DNA of 64,000 bases from Pukyongia sp. (GCA_030148705.1 JASBSY010000001.1:1-64000); one strand, 5' to 3'. Counted from the first letter of the stretch, positions 52,934 to 62,022 are shown. Notes: generated by a model not told the origin, from the sequence alone. Program-made: numbers and translations.

Positions 52934-53449
52934 CTATTCAATAAAATAAGGGAGGGTGATCCTAACAGATACCATATTTCTGGCATCATCCCGGTGGACA
53001 TTTATATCCCAGTGGGCGGCATTGATAAGCGCCTCGCCCATATATGTGCCTTTCGATTTTTTGAAGTTAAAGACGATATCCTGTTCTATTCCTTTCATGC
53101 TAAGTGTGCCGATAACCCGGAATTCGGAAGCGTTTCCGCTAATCGAATTGCTGCGGAAGCTGATCAGGGGATATTCCTTGCTGTCGAAGTGTTTTCCACC
53201 TCTTAAAAACCGATCTCTCAACCAATTATCGGTGTCGATGGTTTCAGCCTCCACACTGCCTGAAAAGATTGAATTCTCAAAAGAATCGGAATCTAATTCA
53301 CCTGTAAACCGGAACCCCGAAAAAGTACCGTCGACGTCGTCATCAATAAACAGGAATTCAATTTCTGCCTCATCTTCACGAATAGTAATATTTTGGGACA
53401 GCAGGGGAAGGCTAAAAAAGGATAACAGTAAGAAGATCTTGAATTTCAT
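52934..53449 (-). CDS. YceI-like secreted lipid-binding protein
   Basis: A 171-residue protein with a signal peptide (KFKIFLLLSFFSLPLLSQ). The body follows the YceI lipocalin-like barrel: EAEIEFLFIDDDVDGTFSGF, the SDSFENSIFSGSVEAETIDT stretch, the HFDSKEYPLISFRSNSI signature and GTLSMKGIEQDIVFNF. YceI proteins bind polyisoprenoid or other amphiphiles in the periplasm. It is 93 bp downstream of the MFS gene on the same strand. Confidence 0.93.
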   Translation of the reverse strand: MKFKIFLLLSFFSLPLLSQNITIREDEAEIEFLFIDDDVDGTFSGFRFTGELDSDSFENSIFSGSVEAETIDTDNWLRDRFLRGGKHFDSKEYPLISFRSNSISGNASEFRVIGTLSMKGIEQDIVFNFKKSKGTYMGEALINAAHWDINVHRDDARNMVSVRITLPYFIE

Positions 53450-53542
53450 GGATATTTGATTTATATCAACGTATAGTTTTTCAGAAGATAACAGTTTTTA
53501 CGGAATCGGTATTCAATAAACCTGCCAAAATAGGATAAAAGG

Positions 53543-54730
53543 TTATCGTTTCCTCAGCATTAGAAGTATTCCTATAGATATAAAGGAACAGAGCGTAAAG
53601 CCGACAAAGAGGGGGTGGGCGGTGTCAGAGATCCGACTGCCGATAAAGGTACTGATAGGCACTGCCATAATGGTGGAGATAAAACCGGTTACCGCGGCTG
53701 CAATTCCTGCAATATGACCAACCGGTTCCATGGCAAGAGCTCTCAGGTTCCCGAAAAGAAATCCTACAAAAAAGAACTGAACGGCAAAGAATCCAAGCAG
53801 TACAAGTAGTCCCGGGTTGGTGTCGCCTGTAAATACCAGTGCATAAACTAAAGACGACAGGAAGAATCCCACCAAAGAGATTCGTACCAGGCGTTTCATT
53901 CCAAAGCGCATAACAAAGGTGCCGTTCAGGAAGATGGCTGTGCCAATGGCTATAGCCAGACCGGCAAAAATATAGGGGAATTCGTCTTTTAAGCCGTATT
54001 GTTCCTGAAAGATCTGCTGAGCACTACTGAGATATACAAGGAAGGATCCAACAATAAATCCGGAAATCACCGTATATCCCATGGTGTTTTTATGCTGCAG
54101 GACTTCTCTAAATCCCCTGGCTATCCTTGCATAGGAGAATTTTATCTTATTTGCTTCAATCAGGGTTTCTTCCTGCCTTCGCCAGAACCACAGGCATACC
54201 AGCAAACTAATCACTACCTGTACATAGAATATTCCCTGCCAGTTATAAAAATCGAGTATCCATTTGCCCAGTGCCGGGGCGATGATAGGTACCAGTAAGA
54301 ATACCACAGTTACAAACGACATAATGCTCGCCATCTTATCGCCACTGTATTTATCGCGAATAATTGCAATGGCAATGGTTCGGGGAGAAGATAAACCAAC
54401 CCCCTGTATAATCCTGCCGGCCACCATCCATTCCAGGCTTTCAGCATACACGCACACAAAACTGGCCAGGATAAAGAGGGCGAAACCCATATAAACCACA
54501 GGTTTTCTTCCTATACTGTCTGATAAGGGTCCGAAGAACAGCGGACCAATTCCCAGCCCCAGAAAGATCATGGTAATTAGCAGCTGGTTATCAATTAGTC
54601 GTGTAGTTCCTATTGCAAGGCCGATGACATCCAAAGCCGGCAGCAACGCATCGATCGCCAGTGCTACCACCGACATCAGCGATGCCATTAGCGCTATAAA
54701 CTCGAACTGCGACGACCTCGATTTAAACAT
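53543..54730 (-). CDS. Bcr/CflA family drug-efflux MFS transporter
   Basis: A 395-residue 12-span inner-membrane carrier. TM1 has DALLPALDVIG, loop 2-3 has GPLSDSIGRKPVVYMG (MFS motif A) and TM4-5 contains GRIIQGVGLSSPRTIAIAIIRDKYSG with the Bcr/CflA-type motif. It should export drugs or metabolites by proton antiport. It is monocistronic or co-transcribed with yceI downstream. Confidence 0.93.
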   Translation of the reverse strand: MFKSRSSQFEFIALMASLMSVVALAIDALLPALDVIGLAIGTTRLIDNQLLITMIFLGLGIGPLFFGPLSDSIGRKPVVYMGFALFILASFVCVYAESLEWMVAGRIIQGVGLSSPRTIAIAIIRDKYSGDKMASIMSFVTVVFLLVPIIAPALGKWILDFYNWQGIFYVQVVISLLVCLWFWRRQEETLIEANKIKFSYARIARGFREVLQHKNTMGYTVISGFIVGSFLVYLSSAQQIFQEQYGLKDEFPYIFAGLAIAIGTAIFLNGTFVMRFGMKRLVRISLVGFFLSSLVYALVFTGDTNPGLLVLLGFFAVQFFFVGFLFGNLRALAMEPVGHIAGIAAAVTGFISTIMAVPISTFIGSRISDTAHPLFVGFTLCSFISIGILLMLRKR

Positions 54731-54910
54731 TTTGCAAATGTACTCTTAAAAAGACACTTCACTTATTAAGGCAGTTTAATTAATAGTGAATTATCCCGAT
54801 TTTTTTCTTAACTTTATAAACCCGGGTCGAACCAAATTATCTTCTTCGATAGATACTGGCGATTGAACTTCTTTGAAAACTCAGTTTCTAACTTTCAAAA
54901 CCGTTGAGAA

Positions 54911-57037
54911 ATGAAAGAATTCGATAACAAACACATTAAGAACGTCGTCTTTGTGGGCGCACATCATTCGGGCAAGACAACCCTCGCCGAGACCATGCTC
55001 TTCGAAGCCGGTCTGTTAAACAGAAGAGGCACCGTAGAGCAATTCAACACTGTATCCGATTATCACGAAATAGAGCACCAACGCGGTGCTTCTGTTTTTG
55101 CTACCCCTATGCATACCGAATGGCGGAACTACAAGATCAATATTATTGACACTCCAGGCCTGGACGATTTTATAGGCGAAATCATCTCCTCCATACGGGT
55201 TGCAGACACCATAGTAACAGTGATCGATTCTAAGAACGGAGCCGATATAGGGACAGAGATTATTTGGAATTATATCGACAAATACCACAAGCCAACCCTG
55301 TTTGTTATCAACAAGATAGACGACGAGAAATCGAATTTTGAGGATAGCGTTCAGAGTTTAAAACAAATGGTGGGTAATAATGCGGTGCTGATCCAGTACC
55401 CCATTCAATTAGACGGAGCCCAGTGCATCATAGATGTACTGAAGATGAAATGCTATAAATTCGGGCCGGAAGGAGGGAAGCCGGAAAAGTTGGCGATTCC
55501 CGAGGATCAGCAGGAACGGGCCAATTACCTTCACAATGAATTGGTTGAAAAGGCAGCCGAAAATGATGAGGAACTGATGGAGATGTACTTCGATAAAGGT
55601 TCACTGGACGAAGATGAACTTCGGAAAGGTATAAAACTGGGCATGCTGAATCACGATCTGTTTCCCGTATTCTGTGTCTCTGCGCTGAACGATATGGGCA
55701 GCGGAAGGCTGATGGGCTTTATTGATAATGTAGCGCCTTCTGCGGCCGACCTAAAGCCTGAACAGAGCGTGAAGGGAGTGGAGATAAAACGAAGTGTGGA
55801 TGCCGACACCCTGCTGTTCGTCTTTAAAACCCTCTATCATGCTAATTCCGGTCAATTGAGTTTCTTTAAGGTAAAATCCGGGGAGGTGAAGGTAAACGAC
55901 AAGCTATACAACACCAGGAACGGGGAGGTGGAAACCATCAATCAGCTCTATATCATGGATGGCAAGACCAAGCATGTCGTACAAAAACTTACAGTTGGCG
56001 ATATAGGGGCCACGACCAAGCTGAAATCGACCAATACCAACGACAGTCTTTCGGCCAATCCCGACGGCCCTACGATCAAGCCTATAAAATTCCCGCAATC
56101 GCGTATCGAAAAAGCGGTTTATGCGGTGAACAACGCAGAAGAAGAAAAGCTAAACGACGCCTTAAAGCGTATCCACAGCCAGGATTACACCCTGGATCTG
56201 CGCTATGATTCCGAAACACACCAGACCGTGATAGGATGCCAGGGCGAACTGCATCTGGCGACCATAGACTGGGCCTTGAAGAATCTCTATAATGTGGAAG
56301 CCAGATTCGAGATACCGAAGATTTCCTACCGGGAGACCATACAGCGGAGCGCCACGGCCAATTACCGTCATAAGAAACAATCGGGGGGAAGCGGCCAGTT
56401 TGGAGAGGTTCATATGAAGGTAGAACCCTATTATGAAGGCATGCCGGAACCTGAAGGCTTTAATATAAGAGGCAAGGAAGTAAACGAACTGCCCTGGGGC
56501 GGAAAACTGGTTTTCTACAATTGCATCGTTGGCGGAGTAATCGATACGCGCTATTTGCCATCCATTATGAAGGGAATACTGGAAGTGATGGAAAGCGGAC
56601 CTTTAACCCAATCGTATGCCCGTGATATACGAGTGATGGTTTACGACGGCAAGATGCATGCGGTAGATTCGAATGATATTTCCTTTAAGATCGCCGGTGC
56701 GCATGCTTTTAAACAAGCCTTTATCAATGCAAACCCGAAGTTGCTGGAGCCGGTACACGAGGTACATATAAAGGTGCCGGAATTAATGGTTGGGAATGTC
56801 ATGACCGACCTTCAGTCGCGCCGTGCCATTATACAGGGAATCACCTCCGAGGATCGCTACCAGTTACTTAAAGCTTTGGTTCCTAAGGCCGGGTTAACAG
56901 ATTTTTCCACTCAGTTGCGATCCCTGACGCAGGGAAGGGCGAATTTCACATCCAGTTTCGACAGCTATCAGACCGTTCCTACGCATGTTCAGAAGGAGCT
57001 GACTACCAGGTTGCAGGAGATGGAGCAGGACAAATAG
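54911..57037 (+). CDS. EF-G paralogue (EF-G2 type) without catalytic histidine
   Basis: A 708-residue translational GTPase with domains G, II, III, IV and V. The G domain has P-loop GAHHSGKT (16-23), switch I remnant HQRGASVFATP, DTPGLDDF (80-87) and NKID (134-137). In EF-G the sequence is DTPGHVDF; here the histidine that activates water is Leu84. Domain IV/V residues include SGGSGQFGEVHMKVEP and the LMVGNVMTDLQSRRAIIQG stretch. A Bacteroides EF-G2 has been reported to translocate without GTP hydrolysis, so a similar energy-sparing role is possible. The housekeeping fusA is presumably elsewhere. Confidence 0.9.
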   Translation: MKEFDNKHIKNVVFVGAHHSGKTTLAETMLFEAGLLNRRGTVEQFNTVSDYHEIEHQRGASVFATPMHTEWRNYKINIIDTPGLDDFIGEIISSIRVADTIVTVIDSKNGADIGTEIIWNYIDKYHKPTLFVINKIDDEKSNFEDSVQSLKQMVGNNAVLIQYPIQLDGAQCIIDVLKMKCYKFGPEGGKPEKLAIPEDQQERANYLHNELVEKAAENDEELMEMYFDKGSLDEDELRKGIKLGMLNHDLFPVFCVSALNDMGSGRLMGFIDNVAPSAADLKPEQSVKGVEIKRSVDADTLLFVFKTLYHANSGQLSFFKVKSGEVKVNDKLYNTRNGEVETINQLYIMDGKTKHVVQKLTVGDIGATTKLKSTNTNDSLSANPDGPTIKPIKFPQSRIEKAVYAVNNAEEEKLNDALKRIHSQDYTLDLRYDSETHQTVIGCQGELHLATIDWALKNLYNVEARFEIPKISYRETIQRSATANYRHKKQSGGSGQFGEVHMKVEPYYEGMPEPEGFNIRGKEVNELPWGGKLVFYNCIVGGVIDTRYLPSIMKGILEVMESGPLTQSYARDIRVMVYDGKMHAVDSNDISFKIAGAHAFKQAFINANPKLLEPVHEVHIKVPELMVGNVMTDLQSRRAIIQGITSEDRYQLLKALVPKAGLTDFSTQLRSLTQGRANFTSSFDSYQTVPTHVQKELTTRLQEMEQDK

Positions 57038-57120
57038 GGGGTAAGGCAGGCATTGAATTGGATGCAATCGATACATTCAGAAGAAATAAAACATATAGAA
57101 ACCTTTAATACCGAGAAACT

Positions 57121-57507
57121 ATGCAGACAAAAGTGCGCTATTTGAGTGATTTGAAATTTAATTTAGAGACCTGGAGAAGGGAGTTGCGTTTTCATTTTGA
57201 TGAGATGGATACCTTCCAGGAAAAACTGGAGGAGATCGCGGCCAGGGAATTTGGCCAGGACGCGAGGAGGTCGCTGGAAAATTTCCAGAACAGAATAATG
57301 ATAGAGAAAGCAGCCATCGCCAAGTTAAAACACCGTTGCAAGGACAAGATGCGGAATATCCATCTTGCCGATCTTACGGAAGATATAAATGGCCGTTTAC
57401 ATAACGAACAGCAGGATTTAAGAGGAGATATGCGCACCTATATTAAAATGCATTACAACCTCAAGGAAGAAATGATGGATTTCTTCACCGAGTATTTGAG
57501 TAATTAA
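57121..57507 (+). CDS. Coiled-coil protein of unknown function
   Basis: A 128-residue highly charged helical protein; I recognise no family. It has two heptad-rich stretches (LETWRRELRFHFDEMDTF and a run of Glu/Lys helices to about residue 80) and a final MMDFFTEYLSN. There is no signal peptide or membrane segment. It is 83 bp downstream of the EF-G paralogue on the same strand, and could be co-transcribed; a link to the ribosome would be speculation. Confidence 0.7.
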   Translation: MQTKVRYLSDLKFNLETWRRELRFHFDEMDTFQEKLEEIAAREFGQDARRSLENFQNRIMIEKAAIAKLKHRCKDKMRNIHLADLTEDINGRLHNEQQDLRGDMRTYIKMHYNLKEEMMDFFTEYLSN

Positions 57508-57630
57508 AAAGACTTCAGAAACCGGGACCCGGAAGCAGGGTGGTGTGTTAAGATAGCGCTAAAAGGGGTGTTAAAGAATCTTAACAACCTTTGTTTGAGG
57601 TATTTGAATCATTATATTAAAACAAAAATA

Positions 57631-58008
57631 ATGATGAGAATGCTAATCCTTTTATTCACCCTTTTAGCGAGTATGAATATTCTGCCTCAAAGAGCCACCG
57701 AACCGCAGCAGAAAGTAACGATACAGGAACTTACGTTAGAGCAGCAGGCAGAGATTCTGGCCAATGAATACGACAACCGATTAGCTTTAACCCCAAAGCA
57801 GTTTCTCCTTGTAAAAGAAAAGATAGAATCCACGCTTGAAAAGCGGCGGGTTATCGAGTCAAAATACAGTGGAAAAGAAAAATTAGATCAATTAGCGCTG
57901 ATGCAGTCGTATGAAACTTCTGCCATGGGTGAAATTTTAACGCGCATACAATTTGAGCGTTATAAAGAGCTTAAACCTATGATACAGCCGTTGGAAGTTA
58001 TAGATTAA
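57631..58008 (+). CDS. LTxxQ-motif periplasmic protein (Spy/CpxP-like)
   Basis: About 125 residues. The ATG at 57631 gives a signal peptide (MMRMLILLFTLLASMNILPQ); a frame start at 57568 would add a non-signal extension. The mature part is helical, with LTPKQFLLVKEKIES matching the LTxxQ motif of Spy/CpxP chaperone-like proteins, and ELTLEQQAEIL as a second, weaker copy. Role: possibly binding unfolded periplasmic protein. A strong terminator follows. Confidence 0.72.
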   Translation: MMRMLILLFTLLASMNILPQRATEPQQKVTIQELTLEQQAEILANEYDNRLALTPKQFLLVKEKIESTLEKRRVIESKYSGKEKLDQLALMQSYETSAMGEILTRIQFERYKELKPMIQPLEVID

Positions 58009-58030
58009 TCCCCGAAATCCCTGTAAAATA

Positions 58031-58059
58031 AAACACCGTATAAGAACGGTGTTTTTTTT
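58031..58059. terminator. Bidirectional Rho-independent terminator
   Basis: AAACACCGT (58031-58039) pairs with ACGGTGTTT (58046-58054) and eight T residues end at 58059. On the opposite strand the stem is followed by a T-rich tract, so it can also stop the leftward ArsC-like transcript, whose stop codon is 5 bp away. Confidence 0.88.
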
Positions 58060-58063
58060 GTTT

Positions 58064-58492
58064 TTAGTCGCCCGAAATCTCGGGTGGTTCTGTATGTGGT
58101 GTCTTTTCGATTCCGGCCGATTCGTCGTCGAAGAATTTAAGCACATCGGTATACGATTCCATTTGTGCCATATTCAGGCCGTTAATGGCAATTGGTTTCC
58201 GCAGGACTTTGTCGTTGTGTTGCAGGATCTTTAGCCAGTCGTCTTCGCTGAAGTCGTCATTTGTTTCCAGGTCGAGTTTTTCCACATCGATAAGGGCACC
58301 AACGGATACGCCCAGATTGGTGGCTATTTCGGCCCATTGACTGTCGGACACCTTGGTCTTTGCGATATCTATGGCGAGTAGTTTATCTCTGGCTGCGGTG
58401 GCATAGGCATGCACTTTTTTGCCAATATCGGTGTTGCTGCTGTAAATAACTGTCAGCTGCCGATCGTCTTTCGCAATAATTCCCATAAGCAT
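58064..58492 (-). CDS. ArsC/Spx-fold protein lacking the redox cysteine
   Basis: A 142-residue protein. The order of segments resembles ArsC/YffB proteins: a first strand with an N-terminal loop, the DLAKT-like KLLAIDIAKTKVSDSQW, LGVSVGALIDVEK, FSEDDWLKILQHNDKVLRKPIAING near residue 105. The loop that normally holds the catalytic CxxCxK reads SSNTDIGKK, and no cysteine is present in the protein. It could therefore not act as an arsenate reductase, but could still bind a partner, as Spx binds RNA polymerase. ATG codons at 58492 and 58486 are both possible starts. It is paired with hpf, 14 bp away. Confidence 0.7.
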   Translation of the reverse strand: MLMGIIAKDDRQLTVIYSSNTDIGKKVHAYATAARDKLLAIDIAKTKVSDSQWAEIATNLGVSVGALIDVEKLDLETNDDFSEDDWLKILQHNDKVLRKPIAINGLNMAQMESYTDVLKFFDDESAGIEKTPHTEPPEISGD

Positions 58493-58505
58493 AGCGTGTG
58501 TTGGT

Positions 58506-58808
58506 TTAGTAGCTTCGTAATTTCTCTTTATAACGTCTTAACTGTCGCTGCAGTTCGTTAACGGTTTCTGTCACCGCGTTTTCAAAGTTTTCTGCTGAAG
58601 TTTCGGCAAAGAGGGTGTTTCGTGGCACGTTCAGCCGGATACCACATACACGGCCGTCGTCGTCTGCTTTGGAGTTATGTGTTTTAAAATACACATCGAT
58701 GGCCACGATATTGTCGTGGTGATCTATGAGTTTCTGGATTTTTTCGGATGTAAAGATCTCCAGTCGGTCACTGGCTGATACGTGATCGTATTCGAAGTTA
58801 ATGTTCAT
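58506..58808 (-). CDS. hpf: Ribosome hibernation promoting factor HPF (short form)
   Basis: About 100 residues of the HPF/RaiA fold that binds the 30S decoding centre and inactivates ribosomes in stationary phase. Seen: an opening NINFEYDHVSASDRLEIF strand-helix, IVAIDVYFKTHN, and the DRRARKRLEQ-type basic helix reading as NELQRQLRRYKEKLRSY. I chose ATG 58808 (second ATG), because the family starts with the first strand; ATG 58814 is possible. It is transcribed with the ArsC-like gene downstream. Confidence 0.93.
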   Translation of the reverse strand: MNINFEYDHVSASDRLEIFTSEKIQKLIDHHDNIVAIDVYFKTHNSKADDDGRVCGIRLNVPRNTLFAETSAENFENAVTETVNELQRQLRRYKEKLRSY

Positions 58809-59046
58809 AAGCATTTATTTTCCTCTAAGATACACATAGGCTGATTGCTTATCAAATTTTTAATAGGACTTTAAGAAGTTTGGGAGGTGAAGCGTGAAGC
58901 GCGAGGGTGAGCAGGTTGATTATAGCAAGTGCAATAATGGAATGGATATATAGCAATAGGAGTACAGCCCTCCAAAACCTCAATATTTCTATTTGACATA
59001 ATATAAATTATAGTACATTTAAAGTAAATGGGCGAATACGCCAGTA

Positions 59047-59103
59047 TTTTACATAATTGTAGATATCGACGGCTACGGCTATATCGGCAACAATTATGTA
59101 AAA
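59047..59103. repeat. Palindromic element 1
   Basis: Perfect 14-bp arms TTTTACATAATTGT (59047-59060) and complement (59090-59103) around a 29-base loop that contains a second short stem (GATAT / ATATC). Flanks resemble element 3. Confidence 0.7.
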
Positions 59104-59134
59104 GCCCATTCGCGCCTCACGCAACTCTACTTTA

Positions 59135-59188
59135 GCTATAATATCAGATATAACTTCGCCTAAGCGAATTATATCGGCAGATATAATG
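59135..59188. repeat. Palindromic element 2
   Basis: GATATAA, bulged C, TTCGC (59147-59159), a CTAA loop, then GCGAATTATATC (59164-59175): a 12-bp stem with one unpaired base. The outer arms GCTATAATATC and GATATAATG are degenerate. It shares most bases with element 3. Confidence 0.7.
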
Positions 59189-59346
59189 TCACAGACGTTT
59201 TGCGATTTACTCTTCTTCCATTATCGAACAAATTATCGATAAGGAAATTCGAAACCAGAACCCTTTATCGTATCGTTTCCTAAATAATTTTCAACTTATA
59301 GTACAAATACAACTATTGGAGCAAAACGGCGAATACCTCCGTATTT

Positions 59347-59402
59347 GCTATAATATCAGATATAACGTTGCCTAAGCGAATTATATCGGCGGATATTATA
59401 GC
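59347..59402. repeat. Palindromic element 3
   Basis: Perfect 11-bp outer arms GCTATAATATC (59347-59357) and GATATTATAGC (59392-59402), with an inner GATATAA/TTATATC stem (59359-59365 with 59381-59387). It is a near copy of element 2, offset by 212 bp. Confidence 0.75.
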
Positions 59403-59478
59403 TTGACACAATGTATAAATACTGTAACATTTAACTGAAAACCTTATCTTTTTACAAAACCAATACTCATATACTTCT

Positions 59479-60942
59479 ATGAAAAAAATAGTTCTTCTAC
59501 TCTGTATTGGAGTTATAGGATGTACTACTCCCATTTCAAAAGAAAATTCTGTAAATAATAAAAATAACCGGTCTGATTTAAGAATTAAAAACATTGAGGG
59601 AAACTTAGTGCCCATTCATTATCTTAAAGGTCATTCCCAAAGTAAATCTATCTCCCAAATGATGTTGGATGATAAGATCCCCGGACTAAGTGTTGCTTTT
59701 ATTGAAAATGGTAAAATAGCCTGGCAAAAAACCTATGGCTATTCTAATTTGCAAGATTCTATTCCCGTAACTAAAAGTACCTTATTCAATGGGGCGTCCT
59801 TAAGTAAACCGGTTGCAGCAATGACTGCTTTAAAATTGTCAGAAAAAGGATATATAAACCTGGATGCAGATGTGAACAACTACCTTAAAGACTGGAAAGT
59901 TTCGGAAAACGCATTTACCGGACAGCAAAAAGTAACCCTGAAAGGGCTTATCGGTCATACAGCAGGTATAATTAATTACGTACCACAACCCTATTTTCTA
60001 AATGAAGATGCACCCAATGTAATTCAGATGCTGGCCGGCACAGAACCTTCTGTGGACCCACCGGCTGCTGTAGTTTATGTTCCCGGCGAGAAGCGAGCAT
60101 ACTCTAATCCCGGTTATACCATTATCCAAAAATTGATTGAAGATGTGTCCGACAAAAGATTCGAAACTGTGACGAAAGAATTAATATTCGAACCTTGTAA
60201 TATGCACAATAGCTCTTTCGAACAACCATTACCTGAAGATTTATTAGAATACACCGCTACGGGATACTCGAAAAACCTCAAGGCATATCCGTATAAATTA
60301 TTTCCCTGGAAAGCAGCAGGTGGAATCTGGACAACCCCTTCAGATTTAGGTCGATTTCTAATAACGCTCCTGGATGATTATCATACTGCCGAAAATGTCA
60401 TCCTTTCCAAAGAAATGGCAGATAGTGTTTTTCAAAAAAAGCCTGAACGCCTGGGTTTTGGAAAGATATTTAGTCCGGAAAAACAGGATTTGCTATTCGA
60501 GCATTGGGGCAGCAGTCCGGGCTTTACCTGCTATATGGTCGCCTCTTTAAACAACAAACAAGGAGTTGTTGTTATGAGCAACAGTGACAATGGAACGATA
60601 TTATTAAGCTATATCGCAAGAGCCGTAGCTCAGGAGTATAACTGGGATTATTTACAACCCACAATTTTTGAACCTACCAGATTGCCGGTTGATGAATTAA
60701 CACCTTTTGTCGGAAAATACAGTGGTGGAGACGAAGAAAAGTTATTTGAGATCTTTAATGGAAATTTGGTAACTAGCGATGATGAAAATAATAAAGCGAA
60801 ACTCATACCGGTTGATGAAAAAAAGTTCATTCTAAAAGACAACAATAACCTTTATGAATTTTTAACTGATAAAGACGATAAAATAAATTATGTCCGAATA
60901 ACAAATTCGGACAGTTTTAACAATGACTATCGCAAGCAATAG
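59479..60942 (+). CDS. Beta-lactamase-fold serine hydrolase lipoprotein
   Basis: A 487-residue lipoprotein: KKIVLLLCIGVIGC ends in a lipobox cysteine. Residues about 60-400 are a class C beta-lactamase/DD-peptidase domain with S107-L-S-K110 (SxxK), Y208-S-N210 (YxN) and EHWGSSPGF (HxG). A C-terminal lipocalin-like module of about 70 residues (VDELTPFVGKYSGGDEEKLFEIF) follows, as in many esterase-like members (DUF3471-type). The activity may be D-aminopeptidase, esterase or carboxypeptidase. Codon and base use are more AT-rich than in the genes left of 58 kb. Confidence 0.9.
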   Translation: MKKIVLLLCIGVIGCTTPISKENSVNNKNNRSDLRIKNIEGNLVPIHYLKGHSQSKSISQMMLDDKIPGLSVAFIENGKIAWQKTYGYSNLQDSIPVTKSTLFNGASLSKPVAAMTALKLSEKGYINLDADVNNYLKDWKVSENAFTGQQKVTLKGLIGHTAGIINYVPQPYFLNEDAPNVIQMLAGTEPSVDPPAAVVYVPGEKRAYSNPGYTIIQKLIEDVSDKRFETVTKELIFEPCNMHNSSFEQPLPEDLLEYTATGYSKNLKAYPYKLFPWKAAGGIWTTPSDLGRFLITLLDDYHTAENVILSKEMADSVFQKKPERLGFGKIFSPEKQDLLFEHWGSSPGFTCYMVASLNNKQGVVVMSNSDNGTILLSYIARAVAQEYNWDYLQPTIFEPTRLPVDELTPFVGKYSGGDEEKLFEIFNGNLVTSDDENNKAKLIPVDEKKFILKDNNNLYEFLTDKDDKINYVRITNSDSFNNDYRKQ

Positions 60943-61234
60943 GTTAATCGAACGCAATAATAAAAACATGTAGCAACAGGCTATGGTGCCCTCCTTTGCA
61001 CGCCGTCAAATAGAGCCAAACAATGCTCTGAAAACCCGAAATTTTCACTGCTTTTATTCTTCTCCCCTTTTAGTAATGAAACATCCTAAATGGATTTGAT
61101 AGGTGTAGATATCTTACCAATCAGATTTATTATCCTATTAAATGCTTGTTTGTAAGTGATAAAAGACGTTGTACTTCATTATTTCGAACCCCATATTCAA
61201 TTTATAATCATACATTTAGAGAAACTAACCTCTA
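60943..61234 (+). other. 292-bp spacer before the DUF6090 array
   Basis: No gene is supported. Near its end CGTTGTACTTCATTAT (61167-61182) matches the right half of the palindromic spacers that precede the second and third array genes, which suggests a worn copy of the same element. Confidence 0.5.
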
Positions 61235-62017
61235 ATGATAAAATTCTTCAGACAGATTCGTCAAAGATTACTGACCGAGAACAAGTTCAGCAAGTATCTA
61301 CTTTATGCCATTGGAGAAATTATTCTTGTCGTTATTGGAATTTTAATAGCACTAAGTTTAAATAATTGGAAAGAAGATCTGGCCGACAAAGGAGAAGAAA
61401 CAAGAATTCTTGGAGGTTTAAAACAGGAATTCGAAGTCAATCTCGCAGAAGTGAGAAGAAACATAAAATTAAATACTTCGACAAGAGAATCGACTATTGC
61501 TCTCATTCGACTTATTCAAACTGATCAACCCTTTGCTAATCAACGATATTTAGATAGTCTTTTAAATGAAGTTTACATGTTTGGATCATTCGATGCGCAA
61601 ACAGGACTTGTTAATGAAGTGATCAGTTCTGGGAAATTATCGATTATTAAAAATATTGAGCTTCGAAGTAGATTAACTGGTGTTTCTGGGCTTTTAGATA
61701 ATCTTGAAGAGGACTATATAATTCGCAATGATTATTATTATAATCATATCATTCCATTCTTGAGCAAATATATTTCAATCGTCAACCAAGACAAATTCAT
61801 GGATTTTTCAGGTTGGTCCGAAACTTATGAATCAATTAAATTAGATGATTCACCTCTTAAACAAAAGTATATGGAAATTGATCTACTTCAGTTTGAAAAT
61901 TTATTCGCAATACATAAAGTTAATAACGATTTCGTTAATCTGGATGAGTATGATTTGAAAGAATTTTTTACTCAAACTCTCGAAATTATCAATAATAACT
62001 TAGATCTTAAAGAATAA
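61235..62017 (+). CDS. DUF6090 membrane protein, array copy 1
   Basis: A 260-residue protein. An N-terminal basic helix (KFFRQIRQRLL) is followed by one transmembrane segment (IGEIILVVIGILIALSLNNW), the signature of the flavobacterial DUF6090 family, then a helical domain of about 200 residues (GGLKQEFEVNLAEVRRNIK, EVISSGKLSIIKNIELR) that should lie in the periplasm. The SGKL(S/R)IIKN patch recurs in all three copies. The function is not known. It differs from copies 2 and 3 in both upstream and coding sequence, so it is the most divergent of the three. Confidence 0.85.
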   Translation: MIKFFRQIRQRLLTENKFSKYLLYAIGEIILVVIGILIALSLNNWKEDLADKGEETRILGGLKQEFEVNLAEVRRNIKLNTSTRESTIALIRLIQTDQPFANQRYLDSLLNEVYMFGSFDAQTGLVNEVISSGKLSIIKNIELRSRLTGVSGLLDNLEEDYIIRNDYYYNHIIPFLSKYISIVNQDKFMDFSGWSETYESIKLDDSPLKQKYMEIDLLQFENLFAIHKVNNDFVNLDEYDLKEFFTQTLEIINNNLDLKE

Positions 62018-62022
62018 GAAAA

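Larger units (their letters stand above)
58815..59478. other. 664-bp gene-free region with palindromic repeats
   Basis: No coding frame with support is seen on either strand. The region holds three related palindromic elements (59047-59103, 59135-59188, 59347-59402) and repeated flanks: TTGACA-AAT...TATAAAT near 58993 and again near 59403, TTATAGTACA near 59007 and 59297, and GGCGAATAC at 59031 and 59328. The leaders of hpf and of the serine hydrolase also lie here. Confidence 0.7.

Noticed and set aside
58815-59478. Small coding gene in the repeat region
   Set aside because: Short frames exist on both strands, including one antisense to the serine hydrolase start, but they follow the palindromes and have no initiation signal.
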